Source of the DNA: Chitinophagaceae bacterium
Lineage (GTDB): Bacteria; Bacteroidota; Bacteroidia; Chitinophagales; Chitinophagaceae
Assembly: GCA_016720745.1 (NCBI GenBank)
Contig: JADKKA010000019.1
Coordinates: forward strand, 1 to 64,000
Length of the DNA stretch: 64,000 nt
Direction: 5' to 3'
Numbering within the stretch: the stretch's first letter is position 1; every line of letters begins with the position of its first letter. The position numbers and the translations under genes are program-made. Below, in pieces: positions 55,777 through 64,000 of this stretch. Below the pieces are notes generated by a model. It saw only the letters and a list, made by a program, of their open reading frames with translations. It was not told the DNA's origin and made no database searches.

Positions 55777-57093
55777 ATGAAAATGAAAAACCTTTACTAC
55801 ACCCTGTCTGCTGTGGCATGCATGGCTCTGCTCGCCAGCTGCGGAATCCTGGGTAAGAAAAATGGAAAAGGGAAAGGCGGCAGCCTTCCTAATGATGGCC
55901 AGGTTCATGGTGTTGCGCCGGGTGGCAAGTACACCCTGCCTAAGCCTCCTGGAATGGTGTATGTACCCCAGGGTACATTCCATATGGGACCCAGTGATGA
56001 GGATCCTGCATACGCGTTTAGTGCGCGGAACAGGTCTGTCTCCATCAGTGGTTTCTGGATGGATGCCACCGAAATTACCAACAACGAGTATCGTCAGTTT
56101 GTACAATGGGTCCGTGACTCTGTTGTCGCCCGCAAGATGGGGTATGTAAAAGCCGGTGCTGATGGCAACGAGTATGTTGACTGGGCAAAAATGAAAACCA
56201 TGAAGTGGAGTGATCCCAAAGTCATGGAGCAGCTCAGCAGCACGGATATCATCCTCCCTCCGGATGACAGGATCTTTGGTAAAAAAGAGATCGATGCGTC
56301 TAAGATTGTATTCCATTCAGAGATTCATGATCTGAAGGAGAATGCCAAGAGAGAGAATGCCGGAAAGCCCCGTTCTAAATTCATTATCAAAAAAGATATC
56401 GCCGTTTATCCGGATACGCTTTGCTGGATCAGGGACTTCTCTTATTCCTACAATGAGCCCATGACCAAAAGATATTTCTCTCACCCTTCCTTTGGAAACT
56501 ATCCGGTGGTTGGGGTTAGCTGGAAGCAGGCTACTGCTTTCTGCGAGTGGAGAACACATTACCTGAACGCCTTCCTCGATTCAAAGAAAAGAGCACAGGA
56601 ATCTGATTTCCGTCTTCCGACTGAGGCACAATGGGAATATGCTTCCCGCGGTGGCCGTTCACAGTCTATGTTCCCCTGGGGTAACTATTATCTCCGTAAC
56701 AAGAAAGGATGTCTGATGGCCAACTTCAAACCCGGCCGTGGTAACTATCCTGAAGATGGTGGATTCTATACGGTTCGTGCCGATGCTTACTGGCCGAATG
56801 ATTATGGTCTGTATTGCATGAGTGGAAATGTGGCTGAGTGGACTTCTTCAATCTACTACGAAGGCCGTAACAATTTCCAGCATGATATGAACCCTGATGT
56901 TCGCTGGAATGCCAAAGATGACGATCCTCCGCTGATGAAGCGTAAGATTATCCGTGGCGGTAGCTGGAAAGATGTAGGTTATTACCTGCAAACCGGTACC
57001 AGCACTTACGAGTACCAGGATTCTGCTAAATCTTATGTAGGATTCCGTTGTGTGATTGACTTACCGGCAGCTCCCACAAAAGGCCGCAAATAA
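55777..57093 (+). CDS. gldK: Gliding motility / T9SS lipoprotein GldK
   Basis: 439 residues from ATG 55777 (the frame opens 17 codons earlier). Lipoprotein signal with lipobox LLASC (C at about residue 21). Then a formylglycine-generating-enzyme (SUMF1) fold: GMVYVPQGTFHMGPSDEDPA, NNEYRQFVQWV, FRLPTEAQWEYASRGG, GNVAEWTSS, RGGSWKDVGYY, ending FRCVIDL. GldK is an outer-membrane lipoprotein that forms the large periplasmic ring with GldN in the type IX secretion system. First gene of the operon; an intrinsic terminator follows. Confidence 0.95.
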   Translation: MKMKNLYYTLSAVACMALLASCGILGKKNGKGKGGSLPNDGQVHGVAPGGKYTLPKPPGMVYVPQGTFHMGPSDEDPAYAFSARNRSVSISGFWMDATEITNNEYRQFVQWVRDSVVARKMGYVKAGADGNEYVDWAKMKTMKWSDPKVMEQLSSTDIILPPDDRIFGKKEIDASKIVFHSEIHDLKENAKRENAGKPRSKFIIKKDIAVYPDTLCWIRDFSYSYNEPMTKRYFSHPSFGNYPVVGVSWKQATAFCEWRTHYLNAFLDSKKRAQESDFRLPTEAQWEYASRGGRSQSMFPWGNYYLRNKKGCLMANFKPGRGNYPEDGGFYTVRADAYWPNDYGLYCMSGNVAEWTSSIYYEGRNNFQHDMNPDVRWNAKDDDPPLMKRKIIRGGSWKDVGYYLQTGTSTYEYQDSAKSYVGFRCVIDLPAAPTKGRK

Positions 57094-57124
57094 GAAATTG
57101 ACCAGCTTATAAAATAAAAGTACT

Positions 57125-57157
57125 GAGAGGACAGTTAATAATCTGTCCTCTCCTTTT
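57125..57157 (+). terminator. Intrinsic terminator between gldK and gldL
   Basis: GAGAGGACAG pairs perfectly with CTGTCCTCTC across an 8-base loop, followed by CTTTTCTC. Partial termination here would give more GldK than GldLM. Confidence 0.7.
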
Positions 57158-57201
57158 CTCACATTATCTTATCAAACAAAACCTCTTAAAAAAATCCAAT
57201 T

Positions 57202-57975
57202 ATGGCAGCAGCAATTCCATCTAAGGTTAGTAAATGGGTAGATGTAGGCGTATCATTCGGTGCAGCACTTGTTATCTGGGGAGCCCTTCGTAAGATCACA
57301 CACGCAGCAGATGCAGACTTATGGCTCTGGATCGGTCTGACCACCGAGGCCATCATCTTCACATTATATGGTATCCTGTATATCGTATATCCTCCGGTAA
57401 AAGATGCATCACATGATGAAGAGCAGTTCTCCATCGCCGGTGCTAAAACAAGAGCGGCCTTTGGTTCTATGGATAAAATGCTGTCTGAAGCCGATATTAC
57501 GCCTGATACCATGAAACGTCTTGGTGATGGCTTTAAGCAACTGAATACCACTGTAGGTGGCATGAACAGCCTGGGTGATACCATTGCTGCCACCAGCGAC
57601 TTTACTACCAAAACAAGGGAAGTAACCGGTCAGCTGGATAAAGTAAAAGATGCCTATACCAATGCCGCAGCTTCTGTGGGTGCATTTAACAATGCTACTG
57701 AAGGAGCCAAGCAATTCCACGAGCAGGTACAGGTGCTGACTAAGAATCTGTCTTCTCTCAATACTATCTATGAACTGGAACTGCAGGAGAGCAATAACCA
57801 CCTGAAGGCACTGAACGCTTTCTACGGACAGTTGTCTGAGACCTCCAAATCCATGCTGGCCAGTGCAGATGATGCCAAGAAAGTACAGGCACAGATCGGA
57901 GACCTGGCTAATAACCTGGGCCGCCTGAACAATATCTATGGAAACATGCTCACCGCTATGCAGGGTCGCAGCTAA
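57202..57975 (+). CDS. gldL: Gliding motility protein GldL
   Basis: 257 residues. Two N-terminal membrane helices (WVDVGVSFGAALVIWGALRK; TTEAIIFTLYGILYIVYPP) followed by a long helical cytoplasmic tail with coiled coils (LNTIYELELQESNNHLKALN). GldL forms the proton-driven rotary motor of the T9SS with GldM; the membrane glutamate E54 (in TTEAI) is the likely proton-relay residue. Ends with GNMLTAMQGRS, a family tail. Confidence 0.95.
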   Translation: MAAAIPSKVSKWVDVGVSFGAALVIWGALRKITHAADADLWLWIGLTTEAIIFTLYGILYIVYPPVKDASHDEEQFSIAGAKTRAAFGSMDKMLSEADITPDTMKRLGDGFKQLNTTVGGMNSLGDTIAATSDFTTKTREVTGQLDKVKDAYTNAAASVGAFNNATEGAKQFHEQVQVLTKNLSSLNTIYELELQESNNHLKALNAFYGQLSETSKSMLASADDAKKVQAQIGDLANNLGRLNNIYGNMLTAMQGRS

Positions 57976-58065
57976 GTGTCATGCACCTGCAAAGGTGTCT
58001 GATACCTTAACTAACTAGAAAGAAGAACAGTCATCATTTCTAAATCCAATAAACGCACATAGTTC

Positions 58066-59595
58066 ATGTCTTTACCAAAGGAACCACGGCAGAAGATGAT
58101 CAACATTATGTACCTGGTGCTAACAGCCCTGTTGGCACTCAACGTATCATCTGAGATCCTCAATGCCTTTAAAACCGTAAACCGCAGCCTGGAGAATACC
58201 AATACTACGGTGAACGCTTCTACCCAGCAGATTTTAAAGTCGCTGGATAGTAAGCGAACTGACCCGCAGACCATGGAAAGGGCCACCAAATGGTTTCCCA
58301 AAGCCCAGCAGGCAGCAGATATTTCCAAAAAACTCTTCGATTATATCGAGGGACTGAAAGGAAGGATCATTACCCTGGCCGGTGGCGCTCCCGGAACTGA
58401 TAAATCATTCAAAGAAGATAATCTGGATATTGTAACAAAGATGATGGTGAAAGAAGGTGAAGGGAAGAAGCTGAAAGGCATGCTGGAGCAGTATTCAAAA
58501 GATATCAAAGCGATCGATCCTGAATTGGACAGCGCTTTCAAGAATGAATCATTTGTTGATTTCACCAATCCTCCTGGCCGCGATGGCAAAACCAAGGAAT
58601 GGGATTATGCCTATTTCCACATGGTGCCTACGGTTGCGGGTCTGACCATTCTGAGCAAATTCCAGAACGATATCAAGACTGCCGAAAACAAGATTGTGGC
58701 CGAATGTCACAAAAAAGTTGGGGAAGTAAAAGTGATCTTCGATTCTTATTCTGCCATTGTGGGTCAGAGTTCAAAATACCTGATGCCCGGCCAGGAACTG
58801 GAAATCACTGCTGGTGTGGGTGCTTACAGCAAAACAGCCCAGCCAAGTATTTCTATCAATGGATCTGGCGTTTCCCTCGGCGCTGAAGGTTTTGCATCTT
58901 ACAAAACACAGGCAGGTGGAGTAGGTAACCACAGTATCCCTGTAAGAATCGCTTACTTTAACCAGGTAACCGGTCAGCAGGAAACCAAAGAAGTAAATAT
59001 CGAGTACACAGTTGGTTCACCCAGTGGTGCTTCTGTTGCACTTGAGGAAATGAACGTACTGTATATCGGTTGGCCGAATAAAGTAAGAGTAGCTGCCGGA
59101 ACAGGTGATGAAAAAGTACAGGTATCCATTGTTGGCGGAGGCGGAAGCATCCAGAAAACAGGAGCCGGTTCTTATATCGCCAGTGTTACTACGCCTACCA
59201 ATGATTGCAAAATCAATGTAACGGTGGATGGCAAGACTTCATCTTTTAATTACAGGGTTAGAACCATTCCTCAGCCTGTAGCTTCTGTGGGTGGTGTTCC
59301 CAGTAACGAAAATATGGGAGCAGGCCAGTTTCGTGCCCAGCAGGGTGTGAGTGCGGCCATCAAGGATTTCCCGTTGGATCTGAAATATACCGTTACCCAG
59401 TTCACCATCACCATGGATGACGAGAACGGAGATATCAAAGAAGCGGCCTGTACGGGCAATACTTGGAGTCCTGCAGCGTTAGCTATTGTGCGTGGTGCCA
59501 CACCGGGCCGGATGGTAACAATTGATAATATCCGGGCGACTGGTCCTGACGGCAAGAACAACAAGATCCCTGGTCTTGTGTATTATATCAAATAA
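58066..59595 (+). CDS. gldM: Gliding motility protein GldM
   Basis: 509 residues. N-terminal KEPRQKMINIMYLVLTALLA is the single membrane helix that inserts into the GldL bundle. A large periplasmic part with helical and beta-sandwich domains (D1-D4) follows, with YLMPGQELEITAGVGAYSKT and ending AIVRGATPGRMVTIDNIRAT. GldM transmits rotation from the motor to GldK/GldN at the outer membrane. Position between gldL and gldN is canonical. Confidence 0.95.
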   Translation: MSLPKEPRQKMINIMYLVLTALLALNVSSEILNAFKTVNRSLENTNTTVNASTQQILKSLDSKRTDPQTMERATKWFPKAQQAADISKKLFDYIEGLKGRIITLAGGAPGTDKSFKEDNLDIVTKMMVKEGEGKKLKGMLEQYSKDIKAIDPELDSAFKNESFVDFTNPPGRDGKTKEWDYAYFHMVPTVAGLTILSKFQNDIKTAENKIVAECHKKVGEVKVIFDSYSAIVGQSSKYLMPGQELEITAGVGAYSKTAQPSISINGSGVSLGAEGFASYKTQAGGVGNHSIPVRIAYFNQVTGQQETKEVNIEYTVGSPSGASVALEEMNVLYIGWPNKVRVAAGTGDEKVQVSIVGGGGSIQKTGAGSYIASVTTPTNDCKINVTVDGKTSSFNYRVRTIPQPVASVGGVPSNENMGAGQFRAQQGVSAAIKDFPLDLKYTVTQFTITMDDENGDIKEAACTGNTWSPAALAIVRGATPGRMVTIDNIRATGPDGKNNKIPGLVYYIK

Positions 59596-59603
59596 GCAAA
59601 CTG

Positions 59604-60635
59604 ATGAACATGAAGCATATTGTTGTAAAAAGTTGTCTGTCGCTCTCACTGATTGCCCTGCTGGCGATAAGTGCTGATGCCCAGCGTAGTGGAAGAAGGA
59701 GAGGTGGAGGGACAACCCCAACTACTAATCCGGCTGATACTACCCGCCCGAATGTGCAGCAGAATAACAACACGGCGCCGGTGAACTATAATCCGACTGC
59801 CAATATTCCGATCGTTTACGATACGGCATCTGCACAAATGGATAATAAAAAGTCACTCCGGAATGAGAATGCCTTTGATAAATCCAGTCTGACCCAGCGT
59901 ACCCCGCTGCCTTATGAGCACCTGAGATGGGATGATGCCCTCTTTGCTGAAAAGGTATGGCGTGAACTGGATCTGCGGGAGAAAATGAACAAGGTATTCC
60001 AGTACGAAGCAGTGGATGACAACGGTAGCCAGATATTCATGGATATCCTGATGAAAGCTGTGCTGTCCGGAGAGGTAACCGCTTTTTCTGATGAGCGTTT
60101 CACCACACCGCTTGCGCTGAATGAAGTTCAGTTGCTGACTGCTGGTTCTATGGATACTGTGGCTCAAACCAATGTATCTGACCCCAGCTTGATCGAGCGT
60201 TATGTGGTAACCCGCACCAGTTTTGATTCTAAATCCGTATTGAAAATACGTTTGAAAGAAGAGTGGGTTTTTGACCGCGAATCCAGCCGCATGTTCTGCC
60301 GTATCCTGGGTATCTGTCCGCTGAAAACACAGTATGCACCAAATGGTAAAGAAAGAGGGGTAACACCGATGTTCTGGATCTATTATCCTGATATCAGGGC
60401 TACTTTCACCCGTTACGAAGTATATAATCCCAAGAACATGGGCCAAAGCCGGATGACCTGGGAAGAACTCTTCGAAAGCCGGATGTTCAGCAGCTATGTG
60501 ATCAAGTCCACCATGGATAATCCTGGAAACAAGAATATTAAAGCTTATATCAAGGATCCGATCCTGGCCCTGCTGGAAGGCGACAATATCAAAGAGAAAA
60601 TGTTCAATTTCGAACAGGACCTCTGGTCTTACTAA
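59604..60635 (+). CDS. gldN: Gliding motility protein GldN
   Basis: 343 residues from ATG 59604; 8 bases after gldM. Signal peptide (LSLSLIALLAISADAQ), a Thr/Pro/Asn-rich stretch (about 30-75), then the conserved domain: DDALFAEKVWRELDLREKMN, ILMKAVLSGEVTAFSD, RILGICPL, and MTWEELFESRMFSSYVIKS. GldN binds GldK in the periplasmic ring complex. The Pro/Thr-rich N-terminus is longer than usual. Terminator follows at 28 bases. Confidence 0.95.
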   Translation: MNMKHIVVKSCLSLSLIALLAISADAQRSGRRRGGGTTPTTNPADTTRPNVQQNNNTAPVNYNPTANIPIVYDTASAQMDNKKSLRNENAFDKSSLTQRTPLPYEHLRWDDALFAEKVWRELDLREKMNKVFQYEAVDDNGSQIFMDILMKAVLSGEVTAFSDERFTTPLALNEVQLLTAGSMDTVAQTNVSDPSLIERYVVTRTSFDSKSVLKIRLKEEWVFDRESSRMFCRILGICPLKTQYAPNGKERGVTPMFWIYYPDIRATFTRYEVYNPKNMGQSRMTWEELFESRMFSSYVIKSTMDNPGNKNIKAYIKDPILALLEGDNIKEKMFNFEQDLWSY

Positions 60636-60662
60636 GAATTACTTCATTGTTTAAACATTATA

Positions 60663-60691
60663 AAAGTCCCGCTAAAAGCGGGACTTTTTTT
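60663..60691 (+). terminator. Intrinsic terminator of the gld operon
   Basis: AAAGTCCCGCT pairs with AGCGGGACTTT around AAA, followed by seven T. Strong terminator. Confidence 0.9.
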
Positions 60692-60769
60692 GTCTAATAA
60701 TTGAAGAAATAATTCAAAAAAAACTTTCAAAAATCGTAAAACTCCTATAGGAAAGTTGAATAATAGTTG

Positions 60770-60848
60770 TAATTTAGCCTCGGTTTTTCATAGGATATTG
60801 GATTTTAAAAACGGGGCTGGATTTCTATCCGGGCCCCATTTTTTTTAT
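60770..60848 (+). ncRNA. Candidate small transcript with terminator
   Basis: A TAATTTAG -7-like element at 60770-60777 is followed by a hairpin GGGGCTGGAT/ATCCGGGCCCC (60813-60837) and a T tract. A transcript of about 65 bases without coding potential would result. No -33 TTG at proper distance, and the gld operon is already terminated upstream, so the hairpin has no other visible gene to serve. Confidence 0.4.
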
Positions 60849-60899
60849 TACCCGCCGTAGCTTTAGCGAAGGAGGGTTGCCCCCTCCCCCCCCGGAGGG

Positions 60900-61250
60900 A
60901 GTCAACAGTCGACAGTCATCAGTCATCAGTCTTCGTCGCCCGGGCCATTTGCTTGTCACCCTGAGCTTGTCGAAGGGCGTTTTAAGCAGTCATTAGTCAT
61001 CAGCCCTCAGTCAAAAGTATTCAGTCAGCAGTCTATTACTAATAGAGCTGGTTTAATTAGAGAAGGCCTATACCAGGTAAGAGCGTTCTTGTAGTGGTTA
61101 GAGAGACCTCCCCCTAGCCCCCTCCAAAGGAGGGGGAATTCTAAAAATGGTCGTTTAGTATAAAGCGAAGTTGTATTCCGAGATATCGTTGAGTAAGGGA
61201 AACGCTGTTTCTCCCCTCTCCTTGGGAGAGGGGAATAAGGGGTGAGGTCT
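60900..61250. repeat. Repeat-filled intergenic region
   Basis: CAGTCGACAGTCATCAGTC units (60901-60935 and 60985-61035), CACCCTGAGCTTGTCGAAGG (60957 on), the CCTCCCCCTAGCCCCCTCC type repeat (61107-61140), and CCCCTCTCCTTGGGAGAGGGG (61214-61234). No gene. The third repeat reappears inside the cobalamin riboswitch. Confidence 0.7.
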
Positions 61251-61252
61251 TC

Positions 61253-63064
61253 TTACAAAAAATGCCGCTTCAACATTTTTGCACGGCTGATCCCGATGAG
61301 TTTGCCGATAGCAATTTCGCCTTCTTCCTGCAGGATGAGTTCCCTGATTTTTTTAACGGATTTGTATTCTTTCAGCAGGGTTTCAATGGTAGAGCGCCCA
61401 ATACCCTTGATATCTTCCAGTTCATTTTTGAAAGCACCCTTGCTTCTTTTCTGGCGGTGGAAGGTGATACCAAAGCGATGCACTTCATCCCGGATCCGGC
61501 GGATCAGTTTCAGGCTTTCGCTGTTATAGGGCAATTTGAGGGACTGGGTATCCCCCGTAAAGAAAATTTCTTCTTCGTTTTTGGCCAAACCCACCAGGGT
61601 GGTATGGCCATGCAGTCCCAGTTCCGTTATTGCTTCCATAGCCGCGCTTAACTGCCCTTTCCCGCCATCAATGACTACCAGTTGAGGAAAGGGCTGCTCT
61701 TCATCCCGGAGGCGCTTATAACGCCTGTAAACGGCTTCTTTCATCGTGGCAAAGTCATTGATCCCTTCCACGGTTTTTACATTGAAATGCCGGTAATCTT
61801 TTTTACTCGGTACGGCATTTTTAAAACAAACCATGGCCGATACGGGATAACTGCCCTGGAAATTGGAGTTATCGAAACATTCAATATGTGCGGGCAGTTC
61901 CTGTAATTGCAAATCTTCCTGTAATTGCTCCAGCAGTTTGACCTGGTCGGGCCGGCCGGCACCCAGTTGCAAACGGGCCCGGTTCTTTTCTTCTTCCCGG
62001 AAATAAGCCACATTCTTTTCCGATAGCTCCAGCAGTTTTTTACGGTCTCCGCCCCTGGGTACTGTAATGGTGACCGCCGGATCCGGGTACTCAATCGCAA
62101 AAGGAACCAGGATTTCAGCCGCATCACTTTGAAAAGAAGTTCTGAGTTGAGCAATACTGAAGGGGAGGATTTCTTCCGGACTTTCATCCAGGTGTATTTC
62201 AGCCTTGCTGGTATGGGTTTGGATGATGGCCCCGTTGCGGACCATCAGGTAATTGATCCAGGCCAGTTCTTTTTCTTTTTGAATTGTGAATACATCCAGG
62301 TCGCCGGTATTGGCATTAGCCACCACGGAGCGGGATTCGTACCCTTCCAGGAATTCAATTTTCTTTTTAGTGAGTTCGGCTTTTTCAAATGCCAGTCCGG
62401 CTGCATGCTGTTTCATTTCTTCCTTGAAATGCCGGATCACCGGAGAAAGGTTTCCTTTCAGCAGGTTTTTGATCTGGGAAATTCCATCTTCATAATCATC
62501 CATGGATTGGAACCCTTCACAGGGACCTTTGCAGTTGCCTAGATGGTATTCCAGGCAGACTTTGAATTTTCCTTTCCTGATATTGGCATTAGTCAGCTGC
62601 AGTGAACAGGTGCGAAGGGGAATCGTTTGTTTAATGAACTCCAGTAATTCCCTTACTTTTTTTACCGAGGTATAAGGTCCGAGGTAAACCGATTTATCGT
62701 CCAGTCGCTGCCGGGTCAGGAATACCCGGGGAAAGGGTTCATTCCTGATCACGATATAGGGATAGGTCTTGTCGTCCTTGAGATTGATATTGAACCGGGG
62801 CTGAAACTGTTTGATCAGGGTATTCTCCAGCAGGAAGGCATCCTGTTCGGAGTTCACAATCGTGAATTCGATCCGGTGAATTCTTTGTACCAGTTCATGG
62901 GTTTTGTAACTGGTAAATGTTTTGCTGAAATAACTGCTGACTCTTTTGCGCAAATGTTTGGCCTTGCCTACATACAGGAGTTCATTGCGGCTATCAAAAT
63001 ATTTATAGATACCCGGATTGGTGGGAATGGTGCCTGCGATCTGCTGAAATTCGGCTGCTGTCAT
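61253..63064 (-). CDS. uvrC: Excinuclease ABC subunit C
   Basis: 603 residues. N-terminal GIY-YIG nuclease: PGIYKYFDSRNELLYVGKAK (about 18-37) and an LRKRVSSYF. Cys-rich-free middle, UVR region near 205-235, then the RNase-H-like nuclease (HIECFDNSNFQGSYPVSAMV, VVIDGGKGQLSAA) and C-terminal HhH (IKGIGRSTIETLLKEY). UvrC makes both cuts around DNA lesions in nucleotide excision repair. Overlaps the upstream lipoprotein gene by 4 bases (ATGA). Intact. Confidence 0.95.
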   Translation of the reverse strand: MTAAEFQQIAGTIPTNPGIYKYFDSRNELLYVGKAKHLRKRVSSYFSKTFTSYKTHELVQRIHRIEFTIVNSEQDAFLLENTLIKQFQPRFNINLKDDKTYPYIVIRNEPFPRVFLTRQRLDDKSVYLGPYTSVKKVRELLEFIKQTIPLRTCSLQLTNANIRKGKFKVCLEYHLGNCKGPCEGFQSMDDYEDGISQIKNLLKGNLSPVIRHFKEEMKQHAAGLAFEKAELTKKKIEFLEGYESRSVVANANTGDLDVFTIQKEKELAWINYLMVRNGAIIQTHTSKAEIHLDESPEEILPFSIAQLRTSFQSDAAEILVPFAIEYPDPAVTITVPRGGDRKKLLELSEKNVAYFREEEKNRARLQLGAGRPDQVKLLEQLQEDLQLQELPAHIECFDNSNFQGSYPVSAMVCFKNAVPSKKDYRHFNVKTVEGINDFATMKEAVYRRYKRLRDEEQPFPQLVVIDGGKGQLSAAMEAITELGLHGHTTLVGLAKNEEEIFFTGDTQSLKLPYNSESLKLIRRIRDEVHRFGITFHRQKRSKGAFKNELEDIKGIGRSTIETLLKEYKSVKKIRELILQEEGEIAIGKLIGISRAKMLKRHFL

Positions 63065-63645
63065 TGATAAGGGTCTTCATTCCAGGCTACTTTGGTAACC
63101 GTGGTTACTTCGGGTTTGCCTGGTTTCTGGCTGGTGGTCACGATCTGGAAACTCCGGTTCATTTGCCAGAGCAATTTTTTTTGCAGGAAGCTGTCCCGGT
63201 TGCTGATTTCCCGGATGATGATCACATTATTGATTTTGGCATCGGCACCGGGTACCGGCGTTGCCAGAAATTCCTGGCTCTTTACTTCTTCTTTGTCGGG
63301 ATCAATGGGGATGTATTTAAAAATCACCCGTCCCAGCGACTGATCATACATGGGCGAATCGTCTTTATACCGCTTCGCCACTTTTGGGTCGGCCAGGTCG
63401 GGGATTTCCAGAAAATCCTTTGCTTCATTTTTAAAATCTTCCCGGGCGATATAACTGGTATCTGTGCGGGTGCTGTCGAATGTGATGGTTTTGACAATCT
63501 GAAAAAGGGAAGTGTCAACCATGGCCACTTCTTTTTGGATCAGGGCAAGCACGGAAATAAAATTCTTCGATGGTTCCGCCTTTTTGGATTGACAGGCCAG
63601 CAAGGTGATGGTGAGTATCCATCCGGAATAAACCAGTTTTTTCAT
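63061..63645 (-). CDS. Lipoprotein, unknown function
   Basis: 194 residues with a lipoprotein signal (SGWILTITLLACQSK; lipobox LLAC, Cys 18). The mature part is beta-rich with RVIFKYIPIDPDKEEVKSQE and IIIREISNRDSFLQKKLLWQ. No family recognised. Translationally coupled to uvrC, which is a common arrangement in Bacteroidota. Located at the periplasmic face of a membrane. Confidence 0.75.
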   Translation of the reverse strand: MKKLVYSGWILTITLLACQSKKAEPSKNFISVLALIQKEVAMVDTSLFQIVKTITFDSTRTDTSYIAREDFKNEAKDFLEIPDLADPKVAKRYKDDSPMYDQSLGRVIFKYIPIDPDKEEVKSQEFLATPVPGADAKINNVIIIREISNRDSFLQKKLLWQMNRSFQIVTTSQKPGKPEVTTVTKVAWNEDPYQ

Positions 63646-63693
63646 GGCCTAAAATTAATTGAAAGCGGGCTGAAAATAAGAAGTTGATAAAAG

Positions 63694-63724
63694 AGAAAAG
63701 CCGTTCAGTTTTGACGGAACGGCT
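63694..63724 (-). terminator. Intrinsic terminator (minus strand)
   Basis: On the minus strand GAGCCGTTC and GAACGGCT form a stem around a short CGTCAAAACT loop, followed by TTTTCTCTTTT. It ends the outer-membrane protein gene to its right. Confidence 0.75.
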
Positions 63725-63749
63725 CTCTGCTGGCAGTTAGTACAGGCGG

Positions 63750-64000
63750 TCAAAGCTGTATACCCAGCTTCAGACCAAAATCAAAAAGGTGTTCTTTAAT
63801 CGGGTAATCTTTTGAAAAGCTCGACATCAGCTGGTAACGAACCTGAGGGCCGACCCTCCAGTTAAGTTTACCGGTTCTTTGCTGTGTAAATACCTCGAAG
63901 CTGGTATTCATATTCCAGCGACGGGTGAGCGAAGGCATTTCAGCGTAGTTCTTATAGTCTGAAGTGATCAGGTAGGCCCGGTTGTCCAGCACATAAGTGG
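63750..64000 (-). CDS. Outer-membrane beta-barrel protein, C-terminal part
   Basis: The frame is open to the window edge. Alternating strands (MNTSFEVFTQQRTGKLNWRV; VRYQLMSSFSKDYPIKEHLF) and an end FGLKLGIQL, typical of outer-membrane barrels of the phylum. The N-terminal part is outside. Family cannot be told from this piece. Confidence 0.6.
   Translation of the reverse strand, partial: TYVLDNRAYLITSDYKNYAEMPSLTRRWNMNTSFEVFTQQRTGKLNWRVGPQVRYQLMSSFSKDYPIKEHLFDFGLKLGIQL

Overview
This window comes from a member of the Bacteroidota, most likely a Chitinophagaceae-type organism. The evidence is the complete gliding/type IX secretion block gldK-gldL-gldM-gldN, TonB-dependent receptors, a DUF4271 protein next to uroporphyrinogen-III synthase, a flexirubin-free zeaxanthin-type carotenoid cluster, promoters of the TAnnTTTG kind, and intergenic repeats typical of that group. 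There is no replication origin and no rRNA operon.

Layout. (1) 1-14.47 kb: an exopolysaccharide/capsule locus (membrane protein, GT4 glycosyltransferase, NeuD-like acyltransferase, nucleotide-sugar dehydrogenase, a RAYT-type IS200 transposase with its repeats, NAD-dependent epimerase, polyprenyl-phosphate sugar transferase, CpsB-type PHP phosphatase) followed by a carotenoid cluster (B12-type MerR regulator, ECF sigma factor, crtI, crtB, idi, crtZ, crtY). Gene order and family motifs are clear, but every gene is broken by many frameshifts. The breakage stops abruptly near 14.47 kb, which looks more like unpolished sequence than biology. (2) 14.47-16.36 kb: a small membrane protein, a PhyH-type dioxygenase and repeats. 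(3) 16.36-33.2 kb: an AT-rich integrated island. It has a tyrosine integrase next to an intact tRNA-Arg(CCG) at the right end and a degenerate copy of the tRNA 3' end at the left end. Cargo: a papain-like protein with a small partner, a lamin-tail-domain protein with a Ser/Thr kinase, a DUF4238 protein, a CoiA-like nuclease, a glycosyltransferase fused to an unknown domain, a ubiquitin-like conjugation operon (tandem Ubl, E2-like, JAB-E1 fusion, then a membrane and a secreted coiled-coil protein), and an XRE/ImmA regulator pair. This is the most likely place for an undescribed defence or conflict system. (4) 33.2-46.3 kb: core chromosome with MarC, a B12-riboswitch-controlled BtuB-like receptor, a DUF6089 protein, a pirin-like protein, a second receptor, an amino-acid permease coupled to a PLP enzyme, and a TolC/HlyD pair. 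(5) 46.3-64 kb: a corrupt homopolymer tract, gpsA, hemW, a BamA/TamA-like protein, DUF4271, hemD, a YyaL-type thioredoxin-fold protein, gldKLMN, uvrC, a lipoprotein and a cut outer-membrane protein.

How the parts fit. The crt genes would convert prenyl diphosphates to zeaxanthin under the MerR/ECF pair. A regulator with a B12-type domain and a B12-riboswitch-controlled receptor occur in one window, suggesting cobalamin matters to this organism both as nutrient and possibly as light-sensing cofactor. GldKLMN form the core motor and periplasmic ring of the T9SS; an intrinsic terminator between gldK and gldL may set subunit ratios. In the island, the kinase, Ubl and nuclease modules are each self-contained, and a phage-sensing XRE/ImmA pair at the right end is a natural controller.

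Limits: all family calls are by eye. Frameshift restorations are inferred from continuity of recognisable protein sequence in neighbouring frames and could be sequencing errors or true mutations.
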